DNA from: Paradesertivirga superstes
GTDB taxonomy: Bacteria > Bacteroidota > Bacteroidia > Sphingobacteriales > Sphingobacteriaceae
Assembly (NCBI RefSeq): GCF_037622515.1
Contig: NZ_JBBJCN010000006.1
Coordinates: 62,001-126,000 of the forward strand
Direction of reading: 5' to 3'
DNA: 64,000 nt
Made by a program: the position numbers and the translations under genes. This document shows positions 19,775-28,739 of the stretch, one piece after another; position 1 is the first letter of the stretch; every line of letters starts with the position of its first letter. The notes under the pieces are model-generated. The model was not told the DNA's origin and searched no databases. It saw nothing but the letters and a program-made list of their open reading frames with translations.

Positions 19775-20605
19775 TTAGTTACTGCTATTAAGGAGGGTGA
19801 CAACAAGCGTAATAACTGAAAATACAATGCCTGTTGCGGTTAAAATAGTGTTTGTCCGGCGCTGTGCATCAGGATCGACACTCAACGTTTTTAGTTTATT
19901 AGAATTGGGTTCAACATAGATAATATCATTTTGCTGAAGAATATAAGCGGGAGACTCGAAAAGTCTTTTATCCCGAAGATCCACCCGGTAATATACTTTA
20001 GCTTTGTTTTGTTCTCTTATTACGAGGATATTCGACCTGTTGCCAAAGTCAGTTAAGTCCCCCGCGGCACTTAATGCACTGATAATAGTGACCTTATCTC
20101 CCTGAAAGTTTTTAATGCCGGGAGCTTTTACTTCTCCAAGAACGTCTACATTAAACCGTAAAAAACGAATGTTAACATTCGGCAATTTAATGTAATTTGA
20201 AAGTTTATTAATTAGAGACTCCTTTAGTTGCAGTTTGGTCAATCCTTCTGCTTTAATGCTGCCAATAACAGGCATTTCGATATTTCCATCCGGTCCGACT
20301 TCATATCCCTGTCCCGAACTTGCGCCCTGGCTCTCGCCATCTCCGCCGACACCGGCCGATTCCTTGGTTACTGCCATATTAAACACAGCGGCTTGCTCCT
20401 GGTTGAGTGTATTACTGAAAACCTGGATGCTGAGCAGGTCATTCTTTTTAATGACTGTTTCCTTCTGCTCTGTCGCAACTCCGTTTTCTCCATTTCTGAA
20501 ATAAATATAATCTTCTTTTATATTCTTTTTGGTAAAACAGGATGTCTGAAGAATGATTATCGATAGTGCTAGGCTAAAAATTTTAAAGTAATTGTTTTTA
20601 ATCAT
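19775..20605 (-). CDS. Wza-like polysaccharide export lipoprotein
   Basis: I place the start at the ATG at 20603-20605. It gives MIKNNYFKIFSLALSIIILQTSC, a lipoprotein signal with its Cys near residue 23; the earlier Met would add 26 residues ahead of the signal. The mature part has a Poly_export domain (VGPDGNIEMPVIGSIKAEGL) and a SLBB domain (VDVLGEVKAPGIKNF) and ends with a hydrophobic segment (ILTATGIVFSVITLVVTLL). It forms the outer-membrane export channel. It is adjacent to the autokinase gene by 2 bp. Confidence 0.9.
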   Translation of the reverse strand: MIKNNYFKIFSLALSIIILQTSCFTKKNIKEDYIYFRNGENGVATEQKETVIKKNDLLSIQVFSNTLNQEQAAVFNMAVTKESAGVGGDGESQGASSGQGYEVGPDGNIEMPVIGSIKAEGLTKLQLKESLINKLSNYIKLPNVNIRFLRFNVDVLGEVKAPGIKNFQGDKVTIISALSAAGDLTDFGNRSNILVIREQNKAKVYYRVDLRDKRLFESPAYILQQNDIIYVEPNSNKLKTLSVDPDAQRRTNTILTATGIVFSVITLVVTLLNSSN

Positions 20606-20707
20606 ATTGTCGTTAAAAAGGGATGCAAAAAGCTGGCTATTAGATCTTGATGAAAAAAATATTTGTGAACTTACATAATTCAATTATAAAAAAGATATTT
20701 TTTTTAT

Positions 20708-22090
20708 CTAATACGCATTCTCTTCACCCCGAAATATATTTATCACAGTCAAAAATATTATCCTGACATCGAGCATGGCCGACCAATTTTCCATATACCA
20801 GATGTCATGTTCAACCCTTTTTTCCATTAACCACTGCTCTCTGGTTTCTCCTCTAAAACCATTTACCTGAGCCCATCCGCTTATACCTGGTTTTAAAAAC
20901 TGACGAACCATGTATTTATCTATGAGAGCACGGTACTGTTCTGTATGACTTAACATGTGCGGACGCGGACCAATAACACTCATGTGTCCCATAAGCACAT
21001 TAAAAAACTGCGGAAGCTCATCAAGGCTGGTACGACGCATAAACTTGCCGATTGATGTAATCCGGTCATCGTTTTTGCTTGCCTGACGTTTATTGCTGTC
21101 GGAATTCATCCGCATGCTTCTAAACTTATAGCACCAGAATGGCTTGTTATCTCTGCCGCTTCGTAATTGTTTAAAAAGCACCGGTCCGGGGCTTTGTATT
21201 TTAATAATAATAGCCAAAATCGGATACAACCAGCTAAAAATAAACACGATTACGAGGGCGCTGAAAGCAACATCAAAAAAGCGTTTCTTAACTCTGTTTT
21301 CAATATCTTCCAAAGGCTCTTTTCTGACACATAATACCGGAAATCCTCCCATGTGCTCAATGCGGAAAGATGCCTGACCAGAGGTGAAATCTGGAACAAA
21401 CTTAAGCCGTACACAATGTCTCTCGCCTTCTTTTAACAGATGATGAACATCTTCCATCCTGTCTGGAGTAAGGGAAACAAAAACTTCTTTAACACCTTGG
21501 GACGAGGCTTTTTTCAATTGCTCTGATGCAGCAGGCAATAGCTGACCGCTTGGATCAACATAAAATCCTTCATCTCCTAAAAAGCCCACAAAATTCACAC
21601 TGTGTTGTTGCTCCAGAAATGCCGCTAATTTTAAGCCGCCCGGATTCATGCCCAGTACCGCAACCGCCTTTCTGACATTGAAGTTACTAAGAAGCATTTC
21701 CTGAAATGCAGTTCCGGTAAACCTGCTAAGTAGAAAACCCAGTACAACAAGACTATAAAATGCAGCTAAAAACTCTCTGGGAAAGCCAATATTGTTGGTA
21801 AAAAATAAATAGCTAAGAAAAACAAAAGCATGCAGAGCTATACTCCTCCAGGTTGCTCTGTAAATTAATTCCAATTTATATATAGTATGTTCACCATATA
21901 GCCTGAACATACTGGTACATAAAAACCAGATAAGGTTGCAGGTAATAATGTTCTGGCGATAGATGCTCTCGTCGATATTACCACCAAATCTGACGGCTAA
22001 ATGGAAGCCAACAAAAAAACATATGTTAACTAAAATAAGGTCACTCAATCCCAAAATGAACCTTAATAAATATAGGTATCTCGTCTGCAT
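20708..22090 (-). CDS. Undecaprenyl-phosphate sugar phosphotransferase (WcaJ-like)
   Basis: The 460-residue polyprenyl-phosphate hexose-1-phosphate transferase has four N-terminal membrane helices and a CoA-binding-like middle domain (AVAVLGMNPGGLKLAAFLEQ). The C-terminal bacterial sugar transferase domain begins about residue 270, with SPGPVLFKQLRSGRDNKPF, YKFRSMR and SLDELPQFFNVLMG followed by IGPRPH. It loads the first sugar phosphate onto undecaprenyl phosphate. As the first gene of the minus-strand locus it marks the likely operon start. Confidence 0.93.
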   Translation of the reverse strand: MQTRYLYLLRFILGLSDLILVNICFFVGFHLAVRFGGNIDESIYRQNIITCNLIWFLCTSMFRLYGEHTIYKLELIYRATWRSIALHAFVFLSYLFFTNNIGFPREFLAAFYSLVVLGFLLSRFTGTAFQEMLLSNFNVRKAVAVLGMNPGGLKLAAFLEQQHSVNFVGFLGDEGFYVDPSGQLLPAASEQLKKASSQGVKEVFVSLTPDRMEDVHHLLKEGERHCVRLKFVPDFTSGQASFRIEHMGGFPVLCVRKEPLEDIENRVKKRFFDVAFSALVIVFIFSWLYPILAIIIKIQSPGPVLFKQLRSGRDNKPFWCYKFRSMRMNSDSNKRQASKNDDRITSIGKFMRRTSLDELPQFFNVLMGHMSVIGPRPHMLSHTEQYRALIDKYMVRQFLKPGISGWAQVNGFRGETREQWLMEKRVEHDIWYMENWSAMLDVRIIFLTVINIFRGEENAY

Positions 22091-22290
22091 GATTTCAATA
22101 AGTCCTAATAAGACATAATATTAGCAAAAATTGTTTACATTATTTGAGAAAATAATAAGACTTTTTGCAAATAATCATCAAATGTGCAAAAAAATACTCA
22201 CTTTTTGTAAAACCCGTACACATTGCTGTATACAATAGTGCACACCTAATTTTATTTCATTCAAAAACTGTTATAAATTTTCTCAGAGAA
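22091..22290 (-). promoter_or_regulatory. Probable promoter region of the polysaccharide operon
   Basis: This 200 bp AT-rich gap lies upstream of the first polysaccharide gene and downstream of the helicase gene. No perfect CAAAnnTA (TAnnTTTG read on the minus strand) was found. Promoter activity is inferred from position alone. Confidence 0.35.
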
Positions 22291-25200
22291 TCATTCCATT
22301 TCATCAAGTCCTGCACTTTCTAACAAATCCTGAGGCTGAGTAAAATTACTCCGTACAAACGTACACCAATTACAGTCTTCTTTCCCACATCCCGTAAATT
22401 CATGATTTAATATTTTTTCGTAAGATTCCTTTATTTGCGAACGCACTATTGTTAAATCCTCTGGCCGGATAAGTATCGGCTGTTTATGATATTCATTCTT
22501 CTCAGGCTCTATAAAGTCAAATTCCGTACTTAAAACCTCCCAGTTCTTTCTGCGGTCGTTTTCCACCAGTATCTTATAAAACACTGCCTGCCTCCAGTAA
22601 TCACCACCATTCGGGTTCTTCTCGTCAGGGGCCTTAAATTTCGCCTTCGCCCGTTCAAAGCTTCCTGTTTTATAATCTACCACGTTTACCAGATTGCCTT
22701 TAAACTCCAGCTTATCCAGCACCCCTTTTATCGGCACACCATCAACCTCCACATTTTTTATGGCGTATTCGGTTACAGTAATCTTCTCCCAGCTATCCAG
22801 GTATTTATTATAATAGTCCGGTAATATTTTCTCCCCATACTCGATTCTTCTCTTGTACTGCTCATCTGTAAAAGCCTCCCGGTTACGTTTCATGTACCAG
22901 TAAAAATCATCCATAAACTTATTCAAGCCATGAAACCCGTTATCGCTCTCTGCCAAGGAGCGGAAGAGTTTATTCAGCGCCCAATGCACCGCCGATCCAA
23001 ATGTCATGGTTTCATTTTTACCGCTGGGCACCTGTATCAGGTTCTGGAAGTAGAATTTAAGCGGACAATCTAAATAGTTATTCAAATGCGTAACGCTCAA
23101 AGAATAATTCTGCAATAGCTGAGTAATGTATTCCTTATCGATCAGGCCGATAGATGGTTTATCGTCTTCAGTAAACTGGAGGATAAAGAAATCCGTCAAA
23201 ATATCCTCGTCAACTTCCGTACGCTGAATAACATGATCCGTTTTTGAAAGAATCTCACCGATAAATACCGTAGGCTCCAAATCCTTTCCTTTGGCATCCA
23301 GCTCAGGGAAAGAAATGGTCAAATGTTTCTTCGCCCGGGTTATAGCAACATAAAACAAGCGGCGCAACTCTTCTTCATTGCTCGAAGAAGGCAGCGAAGA
23401 AAACACTGTATCCGGAAGTTTATAGCCCGAACTCATCTTGCGTTTCTTCTCCCACACATTTTTGGTGCTGCCAATCAGGTAAACATGCTGAAACTCCAAT
23501 CCCTTAGAACCATGGCAGGTTAAAAAGTTCACCCCCTGCTGGTGGAAAATAGTCTGGTGCAGCTCAAGCGATAAATCGTTCTCATCCAGCAAATTCAACA
23601 AAGTAATAAAGTCCTTCAGCTGAAGATCAGGTTTTTTACGTGTTTCTTCTTTCAGGAAGTTAAACAAGGAAGATATCACCTGCATCAGCCAGGTTTTTTC
23701 AGGCGATTTCAGAATGTATGCCAGAATGCCCCCACGAACCATAATCTTTTCGAACAGGTTCTGAATGGTAAGGTTATTCGATTCCTTTATCCAGAACTCC
23801 AGATCCTCACTTAAGCGCTTAATCTGTTTATGGCTATCGGTATCAAATAAGGTAAGTCCGGTTTTTTGCGCGATCTGTTGAATCTTTGAGCGGATAGATA
23901 TCTTGTCCTTATGATTCCTGTTGTATTCACTAACCTCCACACTAATTTTGGCGGCATCTATTGGCGCAATATCATAAAAATCATAATGCATAATGCGGAA
24001 CAGCAATTCATCCCCGTTGAACGGGAACTCATTCTCTATGGCCAGATATCGCAGAATGTTCACTATTTTTTGTCCGAAAGGCTCATTCAGAATATTAACC
24101 TTCCGTTTTGTATTAATCGGGATGCCTTTCTGATGGAAATACCTGGCCAGCTCCAATCCCGAGCGATGCTCTTTATAAATTACGGCAATCTCTTCCGGCG
24201 CAGTGCCATTTTCAATCAGGTCAGCAATTTCAGCAGTTATTGCCGCAAACTCATGAAACTGGCTCGAAAAGGCTTTAATTTCCGGAATCACCTTGCTGTC
24301 TAAATGCACTTCATTTTTGGCATTTAAGAACTTGCTCAATCCCGGCAGGTTCACCCGCTCGGTATTGTGTTCAATAAGCACCCGGGCAGTATCCAATATA
24401 TGCTGACTCGATCGGTAATTATCAGTCAGCATTACACGGTACAGGTCCTTCGCATACCTGCTGTTATAATCCTCTATGTTCTGAACGTTGGCCCCCTGGA
24501 AACGGAAAATCGACTGGTCATCATCGCCCACAACAAAAATATTCGGCGTTTCCCAGTAACTGATCAATAAACTGATCAGCTCATTCTGCGCACCGCTGGT
24601 ATCCTGGTATTCATCCACCAGAATATACTGATACCGCTCCTGGTAATTCAGCAGAAAGTTTTCATCGGCTTTAAAGGCGTCCAGCACCCAAATGATCATG
24701 TCGTCATAATCATAGCGGTGAGCATCCTGCATCATTTTCTGGTAACGCGGATACTCATTTACTGCCGCCCGCAGCAGCTCCAGCTTTTCGCACATCTCCG
24801 TAAAGGCCGGCTTAAGCGAACCCGCCTCCTTATTTAAGTACTTCTTAGCGTATTTATAGGTTTTATAATAGGCCGAGTCCGGCTCGCAGCATTCCACCAG
24901 GTCCTTAAACTCATCAATCTTTTCAGAAATATAGCTAACCGACCAGTCCTCCCGCTTCATAATAGAAAACAGTTCCTGCAAACGGCCAATCTCGTAATAC
25001 ACATCTCCGCGGAAACGCTTTAAAGGATGATCTTTCGAAAAACTGTCTACCAGCCTTCTGAATAAATCAATGCGCTCCAGATCAGAGATGGGGTCGAGCT
25101 CTAGCTTGCCGAAATAATCCAGGTTCTCCTGTATAATATCATTACAAAAAGCATGGAAGGTATATATGTTCACCCGGTAAGCCTCCGGACCAATAAAATC

Positions 25201-25449
25201 AAACAGCCGCTTGCGCATAGCCACGGCCCCGGCATCTGTATAGGTGAGGCAAAGTATATTATGAGGCTGCGTATCGGTATCTAAAAGTATCTTCCCGATA
25301 CGGGCAGCAAGTATTTGTGTTTTCCCTGTCCCTGGACCAGCAATTACCAGAACCGGCCCCTCTATGCGGTTTACCGCCTTTAGCTGGTTTTCATTTAATC
25401 GTGAAAGGGCTTTTTGAAAGGTCTCGTTGTATTTTGAGAGAATTTGCAT
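22291..25449 (-). CDS. UvrD/PcrA-type helicase with PD-(D/E)XK nuclease domain
   Basis: I use the ATG at 25447-25449 (MQILSKYNETFQ); an upstream reading adds 54 residues encoded partly by a palindromic repeat and is unlikely to be real. The 1052-residue product has SF1 motifs: AGPGTGKTQ, VDEYQDT, GDDDQSIFRFQG, CHGSKGLEFQHVYLIG and FYVAITRAKKHL. The C-terminal RecB-like nuclease has HLNNYLDCPLKFYF, GVLDKLEF and VVDYKTG. With the late GCGKEDCNWC, the Cys pattern suggests an AddB-type Fe-S nuclease. It probably acts in DNA repair or recombination. It is monocistronic. Confidence 0.85.
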   Translation of the reverse strand: MQILSKYNETFQKALSRLNENQLKAVNRIEGPVLVIAGPGTGKTQILAARIGKILLDTDTQPHNILCLTYTDAGAVAMRKRLFDFIGPEAYRVNIYTFHAFCNDIIQENLDYFGKLELDPISDLERIDLFRRLVDSFSKDHPLKRFRGDVYYEIGRLQELFSIMKREDWSVSYISEKIDEFKDLVECCEPDSAYYKTYKYAKKYLNKEAGSLKPAFTEMCEKLELLRAAVNEYPRYQKMMQDAHRYDYDDMIIWVLDAFKADENFLLNYQERYQYILVDEYQDTSGAQNELISLLISYWETPNIFVVGDDDQSIFRFQGANVQNIEDYNSRYAKDLYRVMLTDNYRSSQHILDTARVLIEHNTERVNLPGLSKFLNAKNEVHLDSKVIPEIKAFSSQFHEFAAITAEIADLIENGTAPEEIAVIYKEHRSGLELARYFHQKGIPINTKRKVNILNEPFGQKIVNILRYLAIENEFPFNGDELLFRIMHYDFYDIAPIDAAKISVEVSEYNRNHKDKISIRSKIQQIAQKTGLTLFDTDSHKQIKRLSEDLEFWIKESNNLTIQNLFEKIMVRGGILAYILKSPEKTWLMQVISSLFNFLKEETRKKPDLQLKDFITLLNLLDENDLSLELHQTIFHQQGVNFLTCHGSKGLEFQHVYLIGSTKNVWEKKRKMSSGYKLPDTVFSSLPSSSNEEELRRLFYVAITRAKKHLTISFPELDAKGKDLEPTVFIGEILSKTDHVIQRTEVDEDILTDFFILQFTEDDKPSIGLIDKEYITQLLQNYSLSVTHLNNYLDCPLKFYFQNLIQVPSGKNETMTFGSAVHWALNKLFRSLAESDNGFHGLNKFMDDFYWYMKRNREAFTDEQYKRRIEYGEKILPDYYNKYLDSWEKITVTEYAIKNVEVDGVPIKGVLDKLEFKGNLVNVVDYKTGSFERAKAKFKAPDEKNPNGGDYWRQAVFYKILVENDRRKNWEVLSTEFDFIEPEKNEYHKQPILIRPEDLTIVRSQIKESYEKILNHEFTGCGKEDCNWCTFVRSNFTQPQDLLESAGLDEME

Positions 25450-25967
25450 ACGTGTATGAAGGTAGGGAAATGTTTGGGAATTTGGGGAGGGGAATTGAAA
25501 AATGGGGGTGGGTGCAGTGGGTGTCACCCTGAGCCCGTCGAAGGGTGGTGCTGAGGATCCACAACAGCTAGGGATTTCCAGTTGACTAATTAACCACGCC
25601 TTTTCACGCATTAAAGTAGCCTAGGATATGCCTGGAATACGGCTAGGATATGCGGGGGATATGTGGCTAAAATGCTGAAGTGACAATGTTGTAAAAAGTA
25701 GAAATAAAGAGGAATTAAAGAATGTGGAAAGGTGCTGAGGTGCTGCTATGGAAGTGTAGCCCCGTCCTTTGTTCATACTGCACGAGGCATTAGCCACATG
25801 GCCGGTATCCACAACGGCCGGGTTTAGGGGCGGAAGGTATTGTCTCCGTGTGGAACAATTGATTTAGGAGTTTGATACAGCATAATTTAAATTGTTGCCG
25901 TATGAGAAAAATTATTTAATATCACATTCTAAAGCCTTGTGAGCGAACTACCTAAAATTCTCCTATC
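25450..25967. other. Intergenic region with one palindromic repeat
   Basis: These 518 bp lie between the divergent helicase and RloC-like genes. They contain a palindromic element with stem CACCCT/AGGGTG at 25525-25547 (core GAGCCCGTCGA) and two copies of CTAGGATATGC near 25621 and 25644. I see no RNA gene and no credible coding frame. Confidence 0.6.
25525..25547. repeat. Palindromic (REP-like) element
   Basis: The stem CACCCT/AGGGTG encloses GAGCCCGTCGA. This is the common 'CCTGAG..CGTCGAAGG' type of dispersed bacterial palindrome. It would be translated if the helicase began at its far-upstream Met, which is one reason to reject that start. Confidence 0.6.
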
Positions 25968-28205
25968 ATGATTAACTCAATTAAAATCAAAAATATCGCA
26001 TCTTTCTGTGAAACCGGTGTATCTATAGATAATTTAAAAAAAATCAATTTTATCTATGGTGCTAACGGTTGTGGAAAAACGACTGTATCTAACTTTTTAT
26101 TTGAGACGGCACACCCTTTTTATTTCAAATCATATATCTCCTGGAAAAATGAATTGCAAATAGATTCACTGGTGTATAATAAAAGGTTTCGCGAAGAAAA
26201 TTTCGGCAAGGGAGAAATTAGTGGTGTTTTCACCTTAGGGAAAGCAACTAAAGAACAAATTGAAGAGATCGAAAAAAAGAAAGACCATCTTACAAAACGA
26301 AAATTATTTGGAGAAGAACGTAGGAAGTCTTTGACAAAGCTTATAGAAGATAAAATAGAGTTAGATCTTCTATTTAAAGAAGATTGCTGGAAACTGATCT
26401 ATAAGAAATATGAAAAATCGCTAAAAGAGGCATTTAGAGGAAATATAAAAGATAAGGAATCTTTTAAGAACAAGTTAGTGTCTGAATATCAAAGCAATGA
26501 ATCTGATTTACTATCACAGGAGGTTCTTTTCAACAAAGCTGAAACTATTTTAAATACCGAACCTAAACACATTGACCTCTTATCGAACATTGATTTTCAG
26601 AAAATCACACAACTCGAAACTAATAGCATTTGGGAACAAAAAATTATTGGAAAGGCCGACGTTAAAATAGCAAATTTGATAAATCACCTAAATATTAGTG
26701 ATTGGGTGAATGAAGGAAGGAGTTACATAGACAAACAAAACGATACATGCCCATTTTGCCAAAGCAATACAATCAATGAAATTTTCAGGAAAGATTTAGA
26801 AAGCTTTTTCGATCTTTCATATACAACTGATATAGATAGTTTGAAACATACTGCGGAACAGTATCGAAGCGGAATCGAATCTCTTATAAATCAATTAATT
26901 TTCACTGAAGACACTCAAAAACAACTAGGTCGCTCTAAGTTAAGCTTAGAACTCTATTCTCCATTCTTACGGACAATAATTTCTAAGTTCCAGACTAACC
27001 TTGAAAAGATTAATTCCAAATTAAAAGAACCGAGTCGTTCAGTAGAACTCGGCTCATTGAACGGTGAATTTGAAGACATCAAGGAGGTTATAGAACGAGC
27101 TAATACCTTAATTAGAGAAAACAACTCCTTAGTTGTAAACTACATCACAGAAAGAGATAAGTTAACCAGTGAAGCGTGGAAATTTGTTTGCAACGAATTT
27201 GAACCAAATATTCAAACCTACCTTGGTAAAGATAAAGGCCTTAGTCAGGGAATTCAGAAGCTTGATGAAGATATCGCTAATCTAATTGCAGAATATAAAG
27301 AGCTTAGGAAAGAAATCATTACGCTTGGCAAAACTGTAACGAGTGTCCAACCAACTATTGATGAAATCAATCGAATCTTAAGGGGTTATGGCTTTTCCAA
27401 TTTCCAAATAATTCCCTCACAACAAAATGAGAATCAATATCAGATCATCAGAGAAGATGGCAATTTAGCTGAATCGACTTTGAGCGAAGGGGAAGTAACT
27501 TTCATTACATTCTTGTATTATCTACAATTAACCAAGGGTGGTACTTCCGAGGAAAATGTATCAAATGAAAGGATTTTAGTAATTGACGATCCCATCTCAA
27601 GCCTAGATAGTAATGTACTTTATGTTATAAGTTCTTTGATAAAAGAAATAATTAAGGATATTAAAGCTGACAGAAGTAACATCAAGCAACTAATACTACT
27701 GACACATAATGTATACTTCCATAAAGAAGTGTCCTTCGTTGATGGGAGGAAGGATAAGTCAAATTCAATCAATTATTATATTTTAAGAAAGAGAGATAAC
27801 ATCACTCAAATACAAGACTTTGGGTCTGAAAACCCAATTCATTCATCTTATGAATTGCTATGGAATGAGTTGAAAAATCATGAAAAGAATTGTGGGATAA
27901 CTATCCAAAATACAATGAGGCGAATTATTGAGAATTATTTTAGAATACTCGGAAAATATGGTGATGACTATTTAATATCAAGATTTCAAAGTCAAGAAGA
28001 AAGAGAGATATGCCGCTCCTTAATTTGCTGGATTAATGATGGTTCTCATACACTTCCGGATGATTTATTTATAGAGCATCAAGACGCTGTGATAGATAAA
28101 TATTTTAATGTGTTTAAAGGCATATTTGAACACTCTAACCACATAGAACATTATAATATGATGATGGGAGTTAGAGAAGAAGAAATTTCCCTTGTTATTA
28201 GTTAG
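25968..28205 (+). CDS. RloC-like anticodon nuclease (ABC ATPase with zinc hook)
   Basis: The 745-residue AAA_13-type protein has Walker A GANGCGKTT (31-39) and long coiled coils at about 95-250 and 270-460, interrupted by a zinc-hook motif CPFC (261-264). The ABC signature LSEGE is at 505-509, Walker B ILVIDDPISSLDS at 536-548 and the switch His in LLTHN at 577-581. The C-terminal part has R651-x3-E655 (MRRIIEN) and H694 in NDGSH. These fit the Arg-x3-Glu...His triad reported for PrrC/RloC tRNA anticodon nucleases. The zinc hook separates RloC from PrrC. Such proteins cleave tRNA as an abortive antiviral response. Nuclease activity is inferred. It is followed by a tandem repeat array. Confidence 0.75.
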   Translation: MINSIKIKNIASFCETGVSIDNLKKINFIYGANGCGKTTVSNFLFETAHPFYFKSYISWKNELQIDSLVYNKRFREENFGKGEISGVFTLGKATKEQIEEIEKKKDHLTKRKLFGEERRKSLTKLIEDKIELDLLFKEDCWKLIYKKYEKSLKEAFRGNIKDKESFKNKLVSEYQSNESDLLSQEVLFNKAETILNTEPKHIDLLSNIDFQKITQLETNSIWEQKIIGKADVKIANLINHLNISDWVNEGRSYIDKQNDTCPFCQSNTINEIFRKDLESFFDLSYTTDIDSLKHTAEQYRSGIESLINQLIFTEDTQKQLGRSKLSLELYSPFLRTIISKFQTNLEKINSKLKEPSRSVELGSLNGEFEDIKEVIERANTLIRENNSLVVNYITERDKLTSEAWKFVCNEFEPNIQTYLGKDKGLSQGIQKLDEDIANLIAEYKELRKEIITLGKTVTSVQPTIDEINRILRGYGFSNFQIIPSQQNENQYQIIREDGNLAESTLSEGEVTFITFLYYLQLTKGGTSEENVSNERILVIDDPISSLDSNVLYVISSLIKEIIKDIKADRSNIKQLILLTHNVYFHKEVSFVDGRKDKSNSINYYILRKRDNITQIQDFGSENPIHSSYELLWNELKNHEKNCGITIQNTMRRIIENYFRILGKYGDDYLISRFQSQEEREICRSLICWINDGSHTLPDDLFIEHQDAVIDKYFNVFKGIFEHSNHIEHYNMMMGVREEEISLVIS

Positions 28206-28313
28206 TTTGGAGATATTATTATAAAGCTAGTTTTATTGAAGTAACCTGCGGAAACGTCGAAATTAAGAAAGGATTTTTGAGTAGTCTCTTGAATTCTATT
28301 GTTGGTGTTTAAG

Positions 28314-28702
28314 TGTACTAGACAAGTGTCTAGATTTTCTCTTTGAACTAGATTGACAAATCTCTTTGACCTATTGCTATTGTCTAAGTATACTAGACAA
28401 GTGTCTAGATTCTCTTTGAACTAGATTGACAATCTCTTTGACCTATTGCTATTGTCTAAGTATACTAGATAAGTGTCTAGATTCTCTTTGAACTAGATTA
28501 ACAATCTCTTTGACCTATTGCTATTGTCTAAGTTTACTAGACAAGTGTCTAGATTCTCTTTGAACTAGATTGACAATCTCTTTGACCTATTGCTATTGTC
28601 TAAGTATACTAGACAAGTGTCTAGATTCTCTTTGAACTAGATTGACAATCTCTTTGACCTATTGCTATTGTCTAAGTATACTAGACAAGTGTCTAGATTG
28701 TC
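28314..28702. repeat. Tandem array of about 72 bp repeats, each with two palindromes
   Basis: Six copies of the palindrome CTAGACA-AG-TGTCTAG start at 28318, 28393, 28465, 28537, 28609 and 28681, with spacing 75, 72, 72, 72 and 72. The third copy has one change in it (CTAGATA). Between consecutive copies the intervening 56 bp are nearly identical and include a second palindrome AGATTGACAATCT. Units differ only by scattered substitutions, so this is a minisatellite and not a CRISPR. It lies between the stop codon of the RloC-like gene and that of the AlbA_2 gene, so it is 3' of both. Confidence 0.95.
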
Positions 28703-28713
28703 ATCTTGAGTTT

Positions 28714-28739
28714 GATATTTAGATAATAATCTAAATATC
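28714..28739 (-). repeat. Perfect inverted repeat over the stop codon of the AlbA_2 gene
   Basis: GATATTTAGAT and its complement flank a 4 nt loop, giving a perfect 11 bp stem that spans the TAG at 28731-28733. There is no T-run on either side, so a simple intrinsic terminator is not evident. Confidence 0.6.

Noticed and set aside
25450..25611. 54-residue N-terminal extension of the helicase-nuclease
   Set aside because: The extension is Pro/Ser-rich, is encoded across a palindromic repeat, and the helicase fold starts normally at the later Met.
25968..28205. PrrC proper, or a plain SMC/Rad50-type repair ATPase
   Set aside because: PrrC is much shorter and lacks a zinc hook; Rad50/SMC proteins lack the C-terminal R-x3-E...H block. 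RloC fits best, though without proof of nuclease activity.
28314..28702. CRISPR array
   Set aside because: Spacing is regular, but the DNA between palindromes is almost identical in every unit, there are no variable spacers, and no cas genes are nearby. It is a tandem repeat.
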